DNA from: Rhodospirillaceae bacterium
GTDB lineage: Bacteria > Pseudomonadota > Alphaproteobacteria > Reyranellales > Reyranellaceae
Direction: 5' to 3'
Assembly (NCBI GenBank): GCA_009772935.1
Contig: WOUR01000052.1
Coordinates: forward strand, 1 to 60,056
Length of the DNA stretch: 60,056 nt
Shown: one piece after another, positions 50,482-60,056 of the stretch
How the letters are laid out: the number at the start of each line of letters is the position of its first letter
Numbering within the stretch: the stretch's first letter is position 1
The notes under the pieces: model-generated
Seen by the model: the letters and a program-made list of their open reading frames with translations, nothing else
What the model was told of the DNA's origin: nothing
The model's database searches: none
Translations under genes and position numbers: made by a program

Positions 50482-52112
50482 TGTCGACTGAAGCAAAGCA
50501 ACCCGTCCTCGAAGTCCGCAACCTGAGCGTCGCCCTGCCCAAGGGCGGCGACCGGGTCCATGCCGTCGAAAAGGTGAGCTTCACCGTCAATCCCGGCGAG
50601 ATCGTCTGCCTCGTGGGCGAATCCGGTTCGGGCAAGTCGGTAATCGCCTTCACGGTGATGGGCCTGCTCGCCAAGGCGCTGAAGCCGACCTCCGGGGAAA
50701 TCCTGCTGCAGGGCGAGAACATTCTGGCGGCCAGCGAGGACAGGCTGCGCGAGCTGCGCTGCACCCGCATGTCGATGATCTTCCAGGAGCCGATGACGGC
50801 GCTGAACCCCGTCATGACCTGCGGTGACCAGATCGACGAGGTGCTGAGCACGCACACCCAGCTCGATGCCGCAACGCGCAAGGCCAAGATTATCGCCATC
50901 CTGGCCCGCGTGAAGCTGCCCGAGCCGGAACGCATCTACGCCTCGTTCCCGCACCAGCTCTCCGGCGGCCAGCGCCAGCGCATCATGATCGCCATGGCGC
51001 TGGTTCTCGATCCCGTGCTGCTGATCGCCGACGAGCCGACCACCGCCCTCGACGTCACCACCCAGGCCGAGATCCTGAAGCTCGTTGCCGAGCTGCAGGC
51101 AGGCCAGGGTACCGGTGTGCTGTTTATCACCCACGATTTCGGCGTGGTGGCCGAGATCGCCCATCGCGTGGCCGTGCTGCGCTGGGGCGAGCTGGTGGAG
51201 ATGGGGCCGACCGAGCAGATCCTGTCACGGCCCGTGCAAGGCTACACCAAGATGCTGATCTCCTCGGTGCCGTCGATCACGCCCGTCCATCGCGGCGTGC
51301 GGCGCGACGGCACCACCATCCTGCGTACCGAAAAGCTCGGCAAGACCTACACCGGCAACGCCTTCTTCCAGAAGGCGCGTGTCGTGAAGGCCGCCGTGGA
51401 CGTCGACCTCGACATCCGACGGGGCGAGACCCTGGGCATCGTGGGCGAATCCGGATCGGGCAAGTCGACCGTCGCGCGCTGCATCGCGCGCCTGATCGAC
51501 CCGACCGAGGGCAAGGTCTATATCGGCGACACCGAGATCGCGACCATGTCGGCGCGCAAGCTGCGGCCGCATCGCCGCCGCGTGCAGATCGTCTTCCAGG
51601 ATCCCTACCGCTCGATGAATCCGCGCATCACCGTGGGCGACTTCATCATCGAGGGGCCGATGAACTTCGGCATCGGGCGCCAGGAGGCGATGGCCCGCGC
51701 GCGCAAGCTGATGGAGACGGTGCGGCTCGATCCCAACGCGCTCGACCGCTTTCCCCACCAGTTCTCGGGCGGTCAGCGCCAGCGCATCTGCATCGCCCGG
51801 GCGCTCGCCATGGAGCCCGAGCTGCTGATCGCCGACGAGGCCGTGTCGGCGCTCGACGTGTCGGTCCAGAAGCAGGTGCTGGAACTCCTCGACGAGATCC
51901 GCGTCCGTCTGAACCTCGCCGTGCTCTTCATCACCCACGATCTGCGCGTCGCCGCGCAGATCTGCGACTACGTCGCCGTGATGAGCAAGGGCCGCGTCGT
52001 CGAGTACGGATCGGCCGAGCAGGTCTTCGGCTCGCCCAAGGCCGACTACACCAAGGCCCTGTTCGCCGCCGCCCCTGGCCGCCACTGGGAATTCGGCAAG
52101 TTCGCCGCCTGA
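50481..52112 (+). CDS. Peptide-type ABC transporter double ATP-binding protein (DppD-DppF fusion type)
   Basis: This 543-aa protein has two nucleotide-binding domains. The first has Walker A GESGSGKSV near 45, signature LSGGQRQR and Walker B LLIADEPTTALD. The second has Walker A GESGSGKST near 325, signature FSGGQRQR and LLIADEAVSALD. It replaces separate DppD and DppF proteins, as in GsiA. The usual Pro in the second Walker B (DEPVSALD) is Ala here (DEAVSALD), a common variant. It completes an importer with two alternative binding proteins. Confidence 0.94.
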   Translation: MSTEAKQPVLEVRNLSVALPKGGDRVHAVEKVSFTVNPGEIVCLVGESGSGKSVIAFTVMGLLAKALKPTSGEILLQGENILAASEDRLRELRCTRMSMIFQEPMTALNPVMTCGDQIDEVLSTHTQLDAATRKAKIIAILARVKLPEPERIYASFPHQLSGGQRQRIMIAMALVLDPVLLIADEPTTALDVTTQAEILKLVAELQAGQGTGVLFITHDFGVVAEIAHRVAVLRWGELVEMGPTEQILSRPVQGYTKMLISSVPSITPVHRGVRRDGTTILRTEKLGKTYTGNAFFQKARVVKAAVDVDLDIRRGETLGIVGESGSGKSTVARCIARLIDPTEGKVYIGDTEIATMSARKLRPHRRRVQIVFQDPYRSMNPRITVGDFIIEGPMNFGIGRQEAMARARKLMETVRLDPNALDRFPHQFSGGQRQRICIARALAMEPELLIADEAVSALDVSVQKQVLELLDEIRVRLNLAVLFITHDLRVAAQICDYVAVMSKGRVVEYGSAEQVFGSPKADYTKALFAAAPGRHWEFGKFAA

Positions 52113-52117
52113 AAGCA

Positions 52118-52160
52118 CTCCCATTTTCCTCCACGCTTAAGGGGCGGAGGAAAATGGGAG
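52118..52160. terminator. Convergent hairpin between the ABC ATPase and purB
   Basis: CTCCCATTTTCCTCC (52118-52132) is perfectly complementary to GGAGGAAAATGGGAG (52146-52160). It lies between two convergent genes (stops 52112 and 52164), so it can end or stabilise both transcripts; the sequence has no terminal T run on either side. Confidence 0.7.
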
Positions 52161-52163
52161 CCG

Positions 52164-53573
52164 CTACTTCTTCGCGAGGAGACCGGCCAGGCCGGTATAG
52201 GTCTCGGGCCGCAGCGTCCGGAGGTGCGTCTTCACGTCGGGTGCAACCTCGAGCCCGTCGATGAAGGTGGCGAAATCGGCCAGCGTCACCTGCCGGCCGC
52301 GGGTCAGCGCCTTCAGCTTCTCGTAGGGCATCTCGACGCCGGCGACGCGCAGCACGGTCTGGATCGCCTCGGCCAGCACTTCGGGATGCGCCTGCAGCGC
52401 CTCCGTGAGCGCCGCCTCGTTCACGCTCACCTTGCCGAAGCCGCGCAGCAGCGCACCGTAGCCGATCAGCGCATGGGCGAAGGCGGTGCCGAAGGTGCGG
52501 GCGACCGTCGAATCCGAAAGGTCGCGCTGCAGGCGCGAGATCGGCAGCTTGCGTGAAAGGTGCTCGAACAGCGCGTTCGCAACGCCGAAATTCCCCTCGG
52601 CATTCTCGAAGTCGATCGGGTTCACCTTGTGCGGCATCGCCGACGAGCCGATCTCGCCCTCCTTCGGCTTCTGCGTCACCCAGCCGTCGGAGATGTAGCG
52701 CCACATGTCCTGCGACAGGTCGATCAGGATGGTGTTGATGCGACGGAGCACATCGAACATCTCCGCGAACGTGTCGTGCGGCTCGATCTGGGTCGTGACC
52801 TCGTTGAGCACGAGGCGCACCGGATGCGCGCTGGCCGGACCCGGCCTGTTCAGCCGCTCGACGAAGGCATGCGCGAAGGCCAGCCAGTCGACCTGCGGCA
52901 GCGCCACCGTCTGGGCGTTGTAGTTGGCCGACGGGCCGCCCCACTTGACCAGGATCGGGTTGTGGCTGAGCGTCGCGACCTGGCGGGCGAGCCGTGTCGC
53001 GAAGACGTTCATCTCCTTGCCGAAGGTCGTCGGCGTGGCGCTCTGGCCGTGCGTGCGCGCCAGCATCGCGGTGTCGGCGTGCCGTCGGGCCAGCCCCTCG
53101 ATCTCCGTCGCGACCTTCGCCAGCGACGGCAGCATGACCGACTCGACCGCACCGCGCAGGCAGAGAGCGTGGGCCGTGCTGTTCACGTCCTCCGACGTCA
53201 GTGCGAAATGCACCCACTCCGCCGCGTCGGTGAGGCTCGAATCCTTCAGCTTCAGCTTGATGAAGTATTCGACCGCCTTCACGTCGTGGTTGGTCGCGGG
53301 GATGCCCGCGTGGCCCTCGCGCTCGAACTTGCGGATGATCCGCGCATCCTCGACCGAGATGTCCGGCAGGGCCGCCAGCAGCGCCTTCTCGGCCGCCGTG
53401 AGCGGGCGAATGCCGACGCCCGGGGTCTCCGAGAGGGCGGCGAGGTATTCGCACTCCACGACCACGCGCATCTTCATGAGGGCGAATTCGCTGAAATAGC
53501 CGGCCAGGGCCTCGGAGGTCGAGCGGTAGCGGCCGTCGACGGAGCTGACGGCGGTGAGGGTATCGAGCTGCAT
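52164..53573 (-). CDS. purB: Adenylosuccinate lyase
   Basis: PurB cleaves SAICAR and adenylosuccinate, releasing fumarate, in purine synthesis. The 469-aa protein is the E. coli-type (longer) form. It starts LTAVSSVDGRYRSTSEAL, with VHFALTSEDVNSTAHALCL, ARTHGQSATPTTFGKEMNVF carrying the catalytic His, and signature GSSAMPHKVNPIDFENAEGN with the catalytic Ser. The start ATG is 53573. It is divergent from the AidB-like gene (69 bases). Confidence 0.96.
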   Translation of the reverse strand: MQLDTLTAVSSVDGRYRSTSEALAGYFSEFALMKMRVVVECEYLAALSETPGVGIRPLTAAEKALLAALPDISVEDARIIRKFEREGHAGIPATNHDVKAVEYFIKLKLKDSSLTDAAEWVHFALTSEDVNSTAHALCLRGAVESVMLPSLAKVATEIEGLARRHADTAMLARTHGQSATPTTFGKEMNVFATRLARQVATLSHNPILVKWGGPSANYNAQTVALPQVDWLAFAHAFVERLNRPGPASAHPVRLVLNEVTTQIEPHDTFAEMFDVLRRINTILIDLSQDMWRYISDGWVTQKPKEGEIGSSAMPHKVNPIDFENAEGNFGVANALFEHLSRKLPISRLQRDLSDSTVARTFGTAFAHALIGYGALLRGFGKVSVNEAALTEALQAHPEVLAEAIQTVLRVAGVEMPYEKLKALTRGRQVTLADFATFIDGLEVAPDVKTHLRTLRPETYTGLAGLLAKK

Positions 53574-53642
53574 GCCGGCCACATAGCACAGACCGCCGGC
53601 CGCCGCTTGCCGGACGCGGGATAGCAGGTTCAGACTGGCCTC

Positions 53643-55283
53643 ATGGCTTCCGGCTTCCTCGAAGACGCTTCTTTCAATCAATCGCCCGCGTTCGGCGATC
53701 TCGACCTGTTCTCGGCCGACCGGCCCCTGGCCGAGGCGGCCGGGCGGGCCGGTCTCGATCTCGCTTCCCTGTCGGCCTGCGGCCGGGACTACGGCGCGGC
53801 GGCGACGCTCGATCTCGGCCGGCTGGCCAACGAGAACCCGCCCCGGCTGCGCACCATGGACGGCAAGGGCAACCGCCTCGACCTGGTCGAATTCCATCCC
53901 GCCTATCACGCGCTGATGCAGAAGAGCATCGGCCACGGCATCCATGCCTCGGCGCACGACGGCAGCGACCGGCCGGCGCCGATGGCGGCCCGCGCCGTCC
54001 GCCTCTATCTCGCGACCCAGGCCGAGAGCGGCCACATGTGCCCCATCACCATGACGCATGCCTGCGTGGGTGCGCTCCGCTCCGAGCCGGCGTTGCTCGC
54101 AAGGTGGCTGCCGAAGATCCAGACGCGGACCTACGATCCGCGGCCGCTGCCCTGGTGGGAGAAGAACGGCGTCACCCTGGGCATGGGCATGACCGAGCGG
54201 CAGGGCGGCACGGACGTGCGCGCCAACATCACGAGTGCGACGGCGCACGGCGATCATGTCGAGATCAGCGGCCACAAATGGTTCATGTCGGCACCGATGT
54301 GCGACGCGTTCCTCGTGCTCGCTCAGGCTGCCAAGGAATCCGGAGAGGGCGGCCTCACCTGCTACCTGATGCCGCGCTACCGGCCCGACGGTTCGCAGAA
54401 CGCGATCCGCTTCCAGCGGCTGAAGGACAAGCTCGGCAACAAGTCGAATGCCTCCTCCGAGGTCGAGTTCCACGGCGCCTGGGCCGAGCGGGTCGGGCCC
54501 GAGGGTGCGGGCGTTCGCACCATCATCGAGATGGTGAACCTGACGCGCCTCGATTGCGCCATCGCCTCGGCCGGCCAGTCGCGCATCGCGCTCAGCCAGG
54601 CGATCCACCACATCCGCAACCGCTCGGTCTTCCAGCGCCGGCTGGCCGACCAGCCGGCGATGCGCGCGGTCGCCGCCGACATGGCGCTGGAGCTCGAGGC
54701 GCAGGTGGCGCTGGTGTTCCGCCTGATCCGCGCCGCCGAGCATGCCGCCCACGATCCGCGCGAAGCGGCCTATGCGCGCCTGCTGACGCCCGCGGTGAAG
54801 TTCCTCGTCTGCAAGAGCACGCCGCAGCTCGTCTACGAATCGCTCGAATGCCTGGGCGGCAACGGCTACACCGAGGACCTGCCGCTGGCGCGCTACTTCC
54901 GCGAATCGCCGCTCAACGCCATCTGGGAAGGGTCCGGCAACGTCATGGCGCTCGACGTGCTGCGCGCCGCCGGCCGCCATCCCGACGCCGCCATGGACAC
55001 TCTCTCGCGCCTCGTGCGCACCGCCGACCAGGCCTTCAAGGCCGGCCCGATGGCGCAGGCGCTGGAGCAGACCCTGAAGTCCGGCGCCGCCGAACGCCGC
55101 GCGCGCTTCCTGTGCGAGGGCCTCGCCAAGATCGCCGCCGTGGCGGCGCTGGTCGAGGCCGGCTCACCCTTCGCCGCGCTCTATGCCGAAACGCGCCTCG
55201 GCGGCTTGCCCTTCGCGCAGTTCGGTTCGGCCGACCTCGGCGCCAGCGAGACTTCGCTGATGGACCGCGCGCTGGCGGCCTAG
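53643..55283 (+). CDS. AidB-like acyl-CoA dehydrogenase family protein
   Basis: This 546-aa FAD protein is longer than typical acyl-CoA dehydrogenases (about 380-400 aa) and has the AidB layout. The flavin-region motif GMGMTERQGGTDVRAN (about 180-195) is followed by SGHKWFMSAP, then the R-rich TRLDCAIASAGQSRIAL helix and the C-terminal ESLECLGGNGYTEDLPLARY and AIWEGSGNVMALDVLR. AidB in E. coli belongs to the alkylation response and binds DNA; dehydrogenase activity is weak there. Operon context gives no substrate. Confidence 0.9.
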   Translation: MASGFLEDASFNQSPAFGDLDLFSADRPLAEAAGRAGLDLASLSACGRDYGAAATLDLGRLANENPPRLRTMDGKGNRLDLVEFHPAYHALMQKSIGHGIHASAHDGSDRPAPMAARAVRLYLATQAESGHMCPITMTHACVGALRSEPALLARWLPKIQTRTYDPRPLPWWEKNGVTLGMGMTERQGGTDVRANITSATAHGDHVEISGHKWFMSAPMCDAFLVLAQAAKESGEGGLTCYLMPRYRPDGSQNAIRFQRLKDKLGNKSNASSEVEFHGAWAERVGPEGAGVRTIIEMVNLTRLDCAIASAGQSRIALSQAIHHIRNRSVFQRRLADQPAMRAVAADMALELEAQVALVFRLIRAAEHAAHDPREAAYARLLTPAVKFLVCKSTPQLVYESLECLGGNGYTEDLPLARYFRESPLNAIWEGSGNVMALDVLRAAGRHPDAAMDTLSRLVRTADQAFKAGPMAQALEQTLKSGAAERRARFLCEGLAKIAAVAALVEAGSPFAALYAETRLGGLPFAQFGSADLGASETSLMDRALAA

Positions 55284-55603
55284 CGCTTCGCGGGAAGGCG
55301 CGCCTGCCAGGGCCGCAGCAACAGCATGCCGCCCATCACGATGCCATAGGCCGCGAGCCCGATCCCCATCGCCCAGAACAGCGCGTCGAGCCCCTGCCCC
55401 AGCTCGATCGCGAGCCAGCCGCCGCCGACGGTGACGACCAGCCGAACCAGCACGGCGGCGACCGGCACGCCCATGCGGCCGGCGCCCTGGCTGCCGAAAT
55501 GCAGCGTCAGGCCGAGACCGTAGAGGATGTAGAACGGGGCGGCCCGCGTGAGGTATCCGACACAGGCGGCGATCGTCGCGGGATCGCTCGTGAACAAAAG
55601 CGA
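55280..55603 (-). pseudogene. MATE efflux transporter, C-terminal remnant
   Basis: About 105 residues match the last membrane segments of MATE (NorM/DinF-type) proteins: FTSDPATIAACVGYLTRAAPF, GLTLHFGSQGAGRMGVP and TVGGGWLAIELGQGLDALFW. Full-length MATE proteins are about 450 aa. Read upstream on the minus strand, a stop codon appears at 55604-55606 and homology ends there, where the transposase remnant of the other strand begins. The 5' part of the gene has therefore been lost. The remnant overlaps the AidB-like gene stop by a few bases. Confidence 0.8.
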
Positions 55604-55758
55604 TCATTGCTCCGGCAGGAGCGCGATCACACTACGATTTCGCGCGTATCCGCCAGACGCTTGAGATGACGCCCGCGATGGCCGTGAACGTTACATCCAG
55701 GCTTCGGGAGATGGCCAACATGGGAGGGCGCCTGAAGAATGGGGAGACAGCGGAGTAG
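55594..55758 (+). mobile_element. Insertion-sequence transposase, C-terminal remnant
   Basis: A frame without a start codon encodes about 54 residues ending at TAG 55756-55758. The core HYDFARIRQTLEMTPAMAVN resembles the C-terminal end of alphaproteobacterial DDE transposases, which read like HYNFVRIHxTLxxTPAMAAG. The rest of the IS is missing. It begins where the truncated MATE gene loses homology, so an old insertion with later deletion explains both. The IS family is not certain, and I saw no clear terminal inverted repeats. Confidence 0.6.
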
Positions 55759-55797
55759 GCCCAAGCGTAATATCTAATTGGCTATAGCGGGGTCCAG

Positions 55798-56604
55798 ATG
55801 GCTGTATCTTCGGAGACTACCCAACCCGGCGGAATCGGCGCATTCGTCGGCGGCGCCGGCATCGGCACGCTGGGCGGGCTGATTGGCCTCGGCGGCGCCG
55901 AGTTTCGCCTGCCGTTGCTTATCGGCCTGTTCGGTTTCGGGGCGCTAGAGGCCGTAATCGTCAACAAGGCCATGAGCCTTATCGTCGTCGTCTCCGCGCT
56001 CCCGTTTCGCATGGGAACGGTGCCGGCCGCGACGATCCTCGACCACTGGACCATCGTCGCGAACCTCTTGGCCGGCAGTATATTCGGTGCCTGGGTCGGC
56101 GCGTCATGGGCGACCAAGCTCAAATCGGCGACACTGTTCAAGGTCCTTGCAGCGTTGCTGGTGGTGATTGCGATCGTGCTGGTGCTGGGGCACGGCTCGG
56201 AAGGTGGCGGCCATGCCGTGCTTGCCGGCGCGGCCCAGATGGTCACCGGGGTGGTCGCAGGTTTCGCCATTGGCGTCGTGGCGTCTCTGATGGGTGTGGC
56301 CGGCGGCGAGCTGCTGATACCGACGCTGATCCTGCTGTTCGGCGCCGACGTGAAGCTTGCGGGCAGCCTGTCGCTGGCGGTCAGTCTCCCGACAATGCTG
56401 GTCGGCTTCGCCCGCTACAGCCGGGATAGCACCTTCGCCGTGCTCGGCCGGAATCTGAGATTCGTGGTCGTGATGGCTGTGGGCTCGATCGCCGGCAGCT
56501 TCATAGGGGCGCACCTATTGGGCGTCGTGCCCAGCGCAATCTTGCTACCCGCCCTCGCCGTGATTCTGCTGATATCCGCCGTGAAAGTCTGGCGGCATCA
56601 GTAA
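55798..56604 (+). CDS. TauE/SafE (TSUP) family permease
   Basis: This 268-aa membrane protein belongs to the TSUP family, which exports or imports sulfur-containing anions. It has two related halves with the repeated motif GGLIGLGGAEFRLPLLIG (about 25-42) and SLMGVAGGELLIPTLILL (about 163-180), each followed by several membrane segments. It lies 39 bases after the transposase remnant and is not obviously in an operon. The substrate cannot be predicted. Confidence 0.88.
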   Translation: MAVSSETTQPGGIGAFVGGAGIGTLGGLIGLGGAEFRLPLLIGLFGFGALEAVIVNKAMSLIVVVSALPFRMGTVPAATILDHWTIVANLLAGSIFGAWVGASWATKLKSATLFKVLAALLVVIAIVLVLGHGSEGGGHAVLAGAAQMVTGVVAGFAIGVVASLMGVAGGELLIPTLILLFGADVKLAGSLSLAVSLPTMLVGFARYSRDSTFAVLGRNLRFVVVMAVGSIAGSFIGAHLLGVVPSAILLPALAVILLISAVKVWRHQ

Positions 56605-56710
56605 TCGAAACGTACCGCTACCCGACAACCTGGCCGCTTTGCCGGCCGCTGCCGCGCCGGTACACTGCGCCGCAGCGTTCCAGCCATTGTTCAGCGAGTA
56701 ACTCGTCCCA

Positions 56711-58180
56711 ATGAAAAAGATCTTCACCGCGTGCCTCGGCACGGAGACCAATACCTTTGCCTCGATCCCGACCGGGCTCGGCCTGTTCGAGGAGACCTGC
56801 CTGTTCCGCAAGGGCAGCTACGGCGACAAGGTGCCGATGTTCGGCGCGCCGCTCGACGTTTGGCGCAAGCGCTCCGAAGCCAAGGGCTGGCAGGTGGTCG
56901 AGAGCCTCTGCGCCTTCGCCCAGCCGGCGGGCAAGACGGTCAAGAAGGTCTACGAGGCGTTCCGCGACGAGATCATCGCGGACCTGAAGGCGGCGATGCC
57001 AGTCGACGCCGTGTTCCTGTCGATGCACGGCGCCATGGTGGCCGAGGGCTATGACGACTGCGAAAGCGACCTGCTCGCCCATGTGCGCAAGGTCGTCGGG
57101 CCGGACGTGCCGGTCGGCGTCGAGCTCGACCTCCACTGCAACATCGGCGAAGGCACGATGCGCGACGCCACGGCGCTGGTCCTGTTCAAGGAATATCCGC
57201 ATGTCGACGTGTCGGACCGCGCCGACGACCTGTTCAACGTCATGGAAGGCGCCATCGAGGGCCGCACCAAGCCGGTGATGGCCACCTGGGACTGCCGCAT
57301 GATCGGCGTGTTCCACACCACGCGCCAGCCGATGCGCGGCTTCGTCGACAAGCTGATGTCCATGGAAGGCAAGGACGGCGTGCTTTCGCTCTCGGTCGCC
57401 CACGGCTTCCCGTGGTCGGACATCCGGGAGATGAGCAGCCGGATCATCGCCATCACCGACGGCGACAAGTCGAAGGCCGAGAAGATCGCCAAGGAACTCG
57501 GCCAGGAGTTCTTCGCCATGCGCGAAGCCACCCAGCCGCCCTACGTGACGCTGGAGGCCGCCATGGCGCGGGTCAGCTCCCACAACCTGCCCAAGCCCAT
57601 GGTGCTGGCCGACGTGTCGGACAATGCCGGCGGCGGCGCCGCCTCGGATTCGACCTTCGTCCTGAAGGCGCTGCTCGACGGCAAGGTGAAGGACGCGGCG
57701 ATCGCCATGTTCTGGGACCCCGGCGCGGTGAAGCTCGCCTTCGAGGTCGGCGAGGGCGCCGAGTTGGACATCCGCCTCGGCGGCAAGCTCGGCCCCCAGT
57801 CCGGCGCCCCGATCGACGCGCGCGCCAAGGTGCTGAAGCTCGAGAAGGACGTGTTCATCCAGTTCGGCGGCGCCCGGAAAGGCACGAACCCGATCGGCGA
57901 CGTGGCTGCCCTGCAGATCGAGGGCGTGACGGTGATCGTGAACTCCAAGCGGTCGCAGTGCCACAGCCTCGACTGCTTCACCAAACTCGGCGTCGATCCC
58001 TCGACCAAGAAGGTCGTCGTCGTGAAGTCGATGCAGCACTTCCATGCCGCCTACGCCCCGATCGCCAGCGAGGTGGTCTATGTCGCCGCCCCCGGTGCGC
58101 TGGTGCCGGACTGGTCGCTGCTGCCCTACACCAAGGCCGACAAGACGCAGTGGCCCTTCGTCGCCAACCCGCACGCCTGA
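56711..58180 (+). CDS. M81 family metallopeptidase (MlrC/microcystinase C-like)
   Basis: This 489-aa protein has the M81 layout: an N-terminal domain (CLGTETNTFASIPT at 8-21, LSMHGAMVAEGYDD with a metal-binding His near 103, GVELDLHCN with Asp and His) and the MlrC C-terminal domain (DVSDNAGGGAASDSTF, then SKRSQCHSLDCFTKLG). No signal peptide is seen. MlrC degrades linear microcystin products in a few bacteria; homologues elsewhere have unknown peptide or amide substrates. Confidence 0.88.
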   Translation: MKKIFTACLGTETNTFASIPTGLGLFEETCLFRKGSYGDKVPMFGAPLDVWRKRSEAKGWQVVESLCAFAQPAGKTVKKVYEAFRDEIIADLKAAMPVDAVFLSMHGAMVAEGYDDCESDLLAHVRKVVGPDVPVGVELDLHCNIGEGTMRDATALVLFKEYPHVDVSDRADDLFNVMEGAIEGRTKPVMATWDCRMIGVFHTTRQPMRGFVDKLMSMEGKDGVLSLSVAHGFPWSDIREMSSRIIAITDGDKSKAEKIAKELGQEFFAMREATQPPYVTLEAAMARVSSHNLPKPMVLADVSDNAGGGAASDSTFVLKALLDGKVKDAAIAMFWDPGAVKLAFEVGEGAELDIRLGGKLGPQSGAPIDARAKVLKLEKDVFIQFGGARKGTNPIGDVAALQIEGVTVIVNSKRSQCHSLDCFTKLGVDPSTKKVVVVKSMQHFHAAYAPIASEVVYVAAPGALVPDWSLLPYTKADKTQWPFVANPHA

Positions 58181-58288
58181 GGCGGGCCGCGGCTGTCACG
58201 CCCGCCCCCACGACCTCGCAGGCCGGTCGCGCAACCAGGCGCACCGGCACCCTGAAAGCGGCGGCGAAAAGTCCCGTATTTCAGGGCG

Positions 58289-58317
58289 TTTACAGCGCTT
58301 CGACTCATTGGTATGTT
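58289..58317 (+). promoter_or_regulatory. Probable prs promoter
   Basis: TTTACA (58289-58294) and TATGTT (58312-58317) are spaced by 17 bases, 88 bases before the prs start. No other good pair was seen in the 224-base gap 58181-58404. Confidence 0.5.
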
Positions 58318-58404
58318 CCGCCCCGTCGCGGCCGGGGATGGCCGTTTTGTCGTTTTGGATCAACGGCTTAACCATGTCCCGCCCCGGCGCGAGGGCAGCG
58401 ATTC

Positions 58405-59337
<933 letters not shown>

Positions 59338-59412
59338 GAATTTCAAGAGATCCGGCGATGGGCACCCCTGGAGGCCACGCCGCGATAAGAGAGCAACCCA
59401 AGGAGAGTTAAG

Positions 59413-60056
59413 ATGGCAGAGACGACCAAAGTCGTCGCGAAGATGCGAGATCGGGCCGGCAAAGGGGGCGCCCGTTCCAGCCGTCGCGAAGGACTGATTC
59501 CCGCCGTGATCTACGGCGACAAGCAGCCGCCCGTGATGATCGCCGTCGAACCGAAGACGATCGAGCGCGAGATTCACAAGGAAGGCTACTTCAATCACCG
59601 CATGAAGATCGCCGTCGATGGTACGGACTACGACGTCCTGCCGCGCGATGTGCAGGTCGATCCGGTGACGGACAAGCCTCTGCATCTCGACTTCCTGCGC
59701 ATCGGCCCTGACTCGATCATCACCGTGCAGGTGCCCGTGCGCTTCCGCAACGAGCTGGCCTCGCCCGGCATCAAGCGCGGCGGCGTGCTGAACGTCGTGC
59801 TGCACGAGATCACGTTGCGCACCCGGGCCGATTCGATTCCGGAAATCTTCGAAGTCGACCTGACCGGCCTCGAGATCGGCCACTCGATCCACATGTCGGC
59901 GCTCAACATTCCCGAGAGCGCGCGCGTGGTGACCCGTGACAAGAACGCCACCGTGGCTTCGATCGCCGCCCCGACCGTGACGCGCGAAGCGGCCACGACG
60001 GATGCAGCCGCGGCTGACGGCGCCGCGCCGGCGGCGGGCGCCGCTCCGGCGGCGGG
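59413..60056 (+). CDS. rplY: 50S ribosomal protein L25/general stress protein Ctc (3' end outside window)
   Basis: L25 binds 5S rRNA in the large subunit; the longer CTC form here has an extra C-terminal domain. The protein begins MAETTKVVAKMRDRAGKGGA and has GLIPAVIYGD (about 28-37), LPRDVQVDPVTDKPLHLDFL and IPEIFEVDLTGLEIGHSIHM. It ends the window in an Ala-rich low-complexity tail. AGGAG lies 7 bases before the ATG. About 214 codons are present and no stop is reached. Confidence 0.93.
   Translation, partial: MAETTKVVAKMRDRAGKGGARSSRREGLIPAVIYGDKQPPVMIAVEPKTIEREIHKEGYFNHRMKIAVDGTDYDVLPRDVQVDPVTDKPLHLDFLRIGPDSIITVQVPVRFRNELASPGIKRGGVLNVVLHEITLRTRADSIPEIFEVDLTGLEIGHSIHMSALNIPESARVVTRDKNATVASIAAPTVTREAATTDAAAADGAAPAAGAAPAA

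Overview
The window is about 60 kb of GC-rich, densely packed chromosome from an alphaproteobacterium. The evidence for this is the gene order uvrC-pgsA-moaD-moaE, a phasin with a PhaR-type promoter, a MarR/OmpR pair resembling PetP/PetR, and the pieces ubiK-like, ybjN, lgt, midA-like, pgeF, prs and rplY. The style fits Reyranella/Rhodospirillales-like or rhizobial relatives, but I cannot name the genus from sequence alone. There is no prophage, plasmid replication gene, rRNA or CRISPR array. Both ends are cut: the left end lies inside an RNA with a tRNA-like 3' end (probably tmRNA) and the right end inside rplY.

Layout. 1-170: 3' end of a tmRNA-like RNA and its terminator. 285-4560 (minus): two sulfotransferase-type proteins, an SGNH hydrolase and an alpha/beta hydrolase. 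4638-10447 (plus): guanine deaminase, a candidate structured small RNA with its own terminator, PhoH, then uvrC-pgsA-moaD-moaE with overlapping ends. 10472-15815 (minus): a TPP riboswitch drives thiO-thiS-thiG-thiE-thiF(rhodanese), followed by a flavoprotein fused to a cyclic-nucleotide-binding domain. 15898-21963: a small membrane-anchored protein, an ilvE-type aminotransferase with an operator-like palindrome, a GST, a MarR-OmpR-histidine kinase module and a second ilvE. 22040-25548: csaA, phasin, TetR, proC, crotonase and a UbiK/BMFP-family protein.

25561-40373 looks like accessory metabolism set between core genes. It holds an hyuA/hyuB pair whose hyuA is frameshifted, a frameshifted TPR protein, a GntR-controlled amino-acid ABC transporter with a class IV aminotransferase, a GST, a LysR regulator, and a cyanase operon with a nitrate/cyanate-type ABC importer. 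40759-45129 returns to core genes: ybjN, lgt, midA-like, pgeF and a lipoprotein. 45259-52112 is a peptide ABC transporter with two tandem substrate-binding proteins and a double ATPase. 52164-58180 holds purB, an AidB-like acyl-CoA dehydrogenase, a MATE gene truncated at a transposase remnant, a TauE/SafE transporter and an M81 peptidase. 58405 to the end is prs-rplY.

Functional threads. Thiamine thiazole synthesis is nearly complete here (ThiO supplies dehydroglycine, ThiS/ThiF-rhodanese supply sulfur, ThiG closes the ring, ThiE couples) and is under TPP control. The ThiF-rhodanese protein may also serve the neighbouring MoaD. Nitrogen scavenging recurs: guanine deaminase, cyanase with its importer, amino-acid and peptide importers, hydantoinase-like proteins and three class IV aminotransferases. 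The items most worth checking are the small RNA at about 6020-6198, the flavoprotein lacking the CxxC pair, the aminotransferase lacking an obvious PLP lysine, and two one-base frameshifts at G runs.
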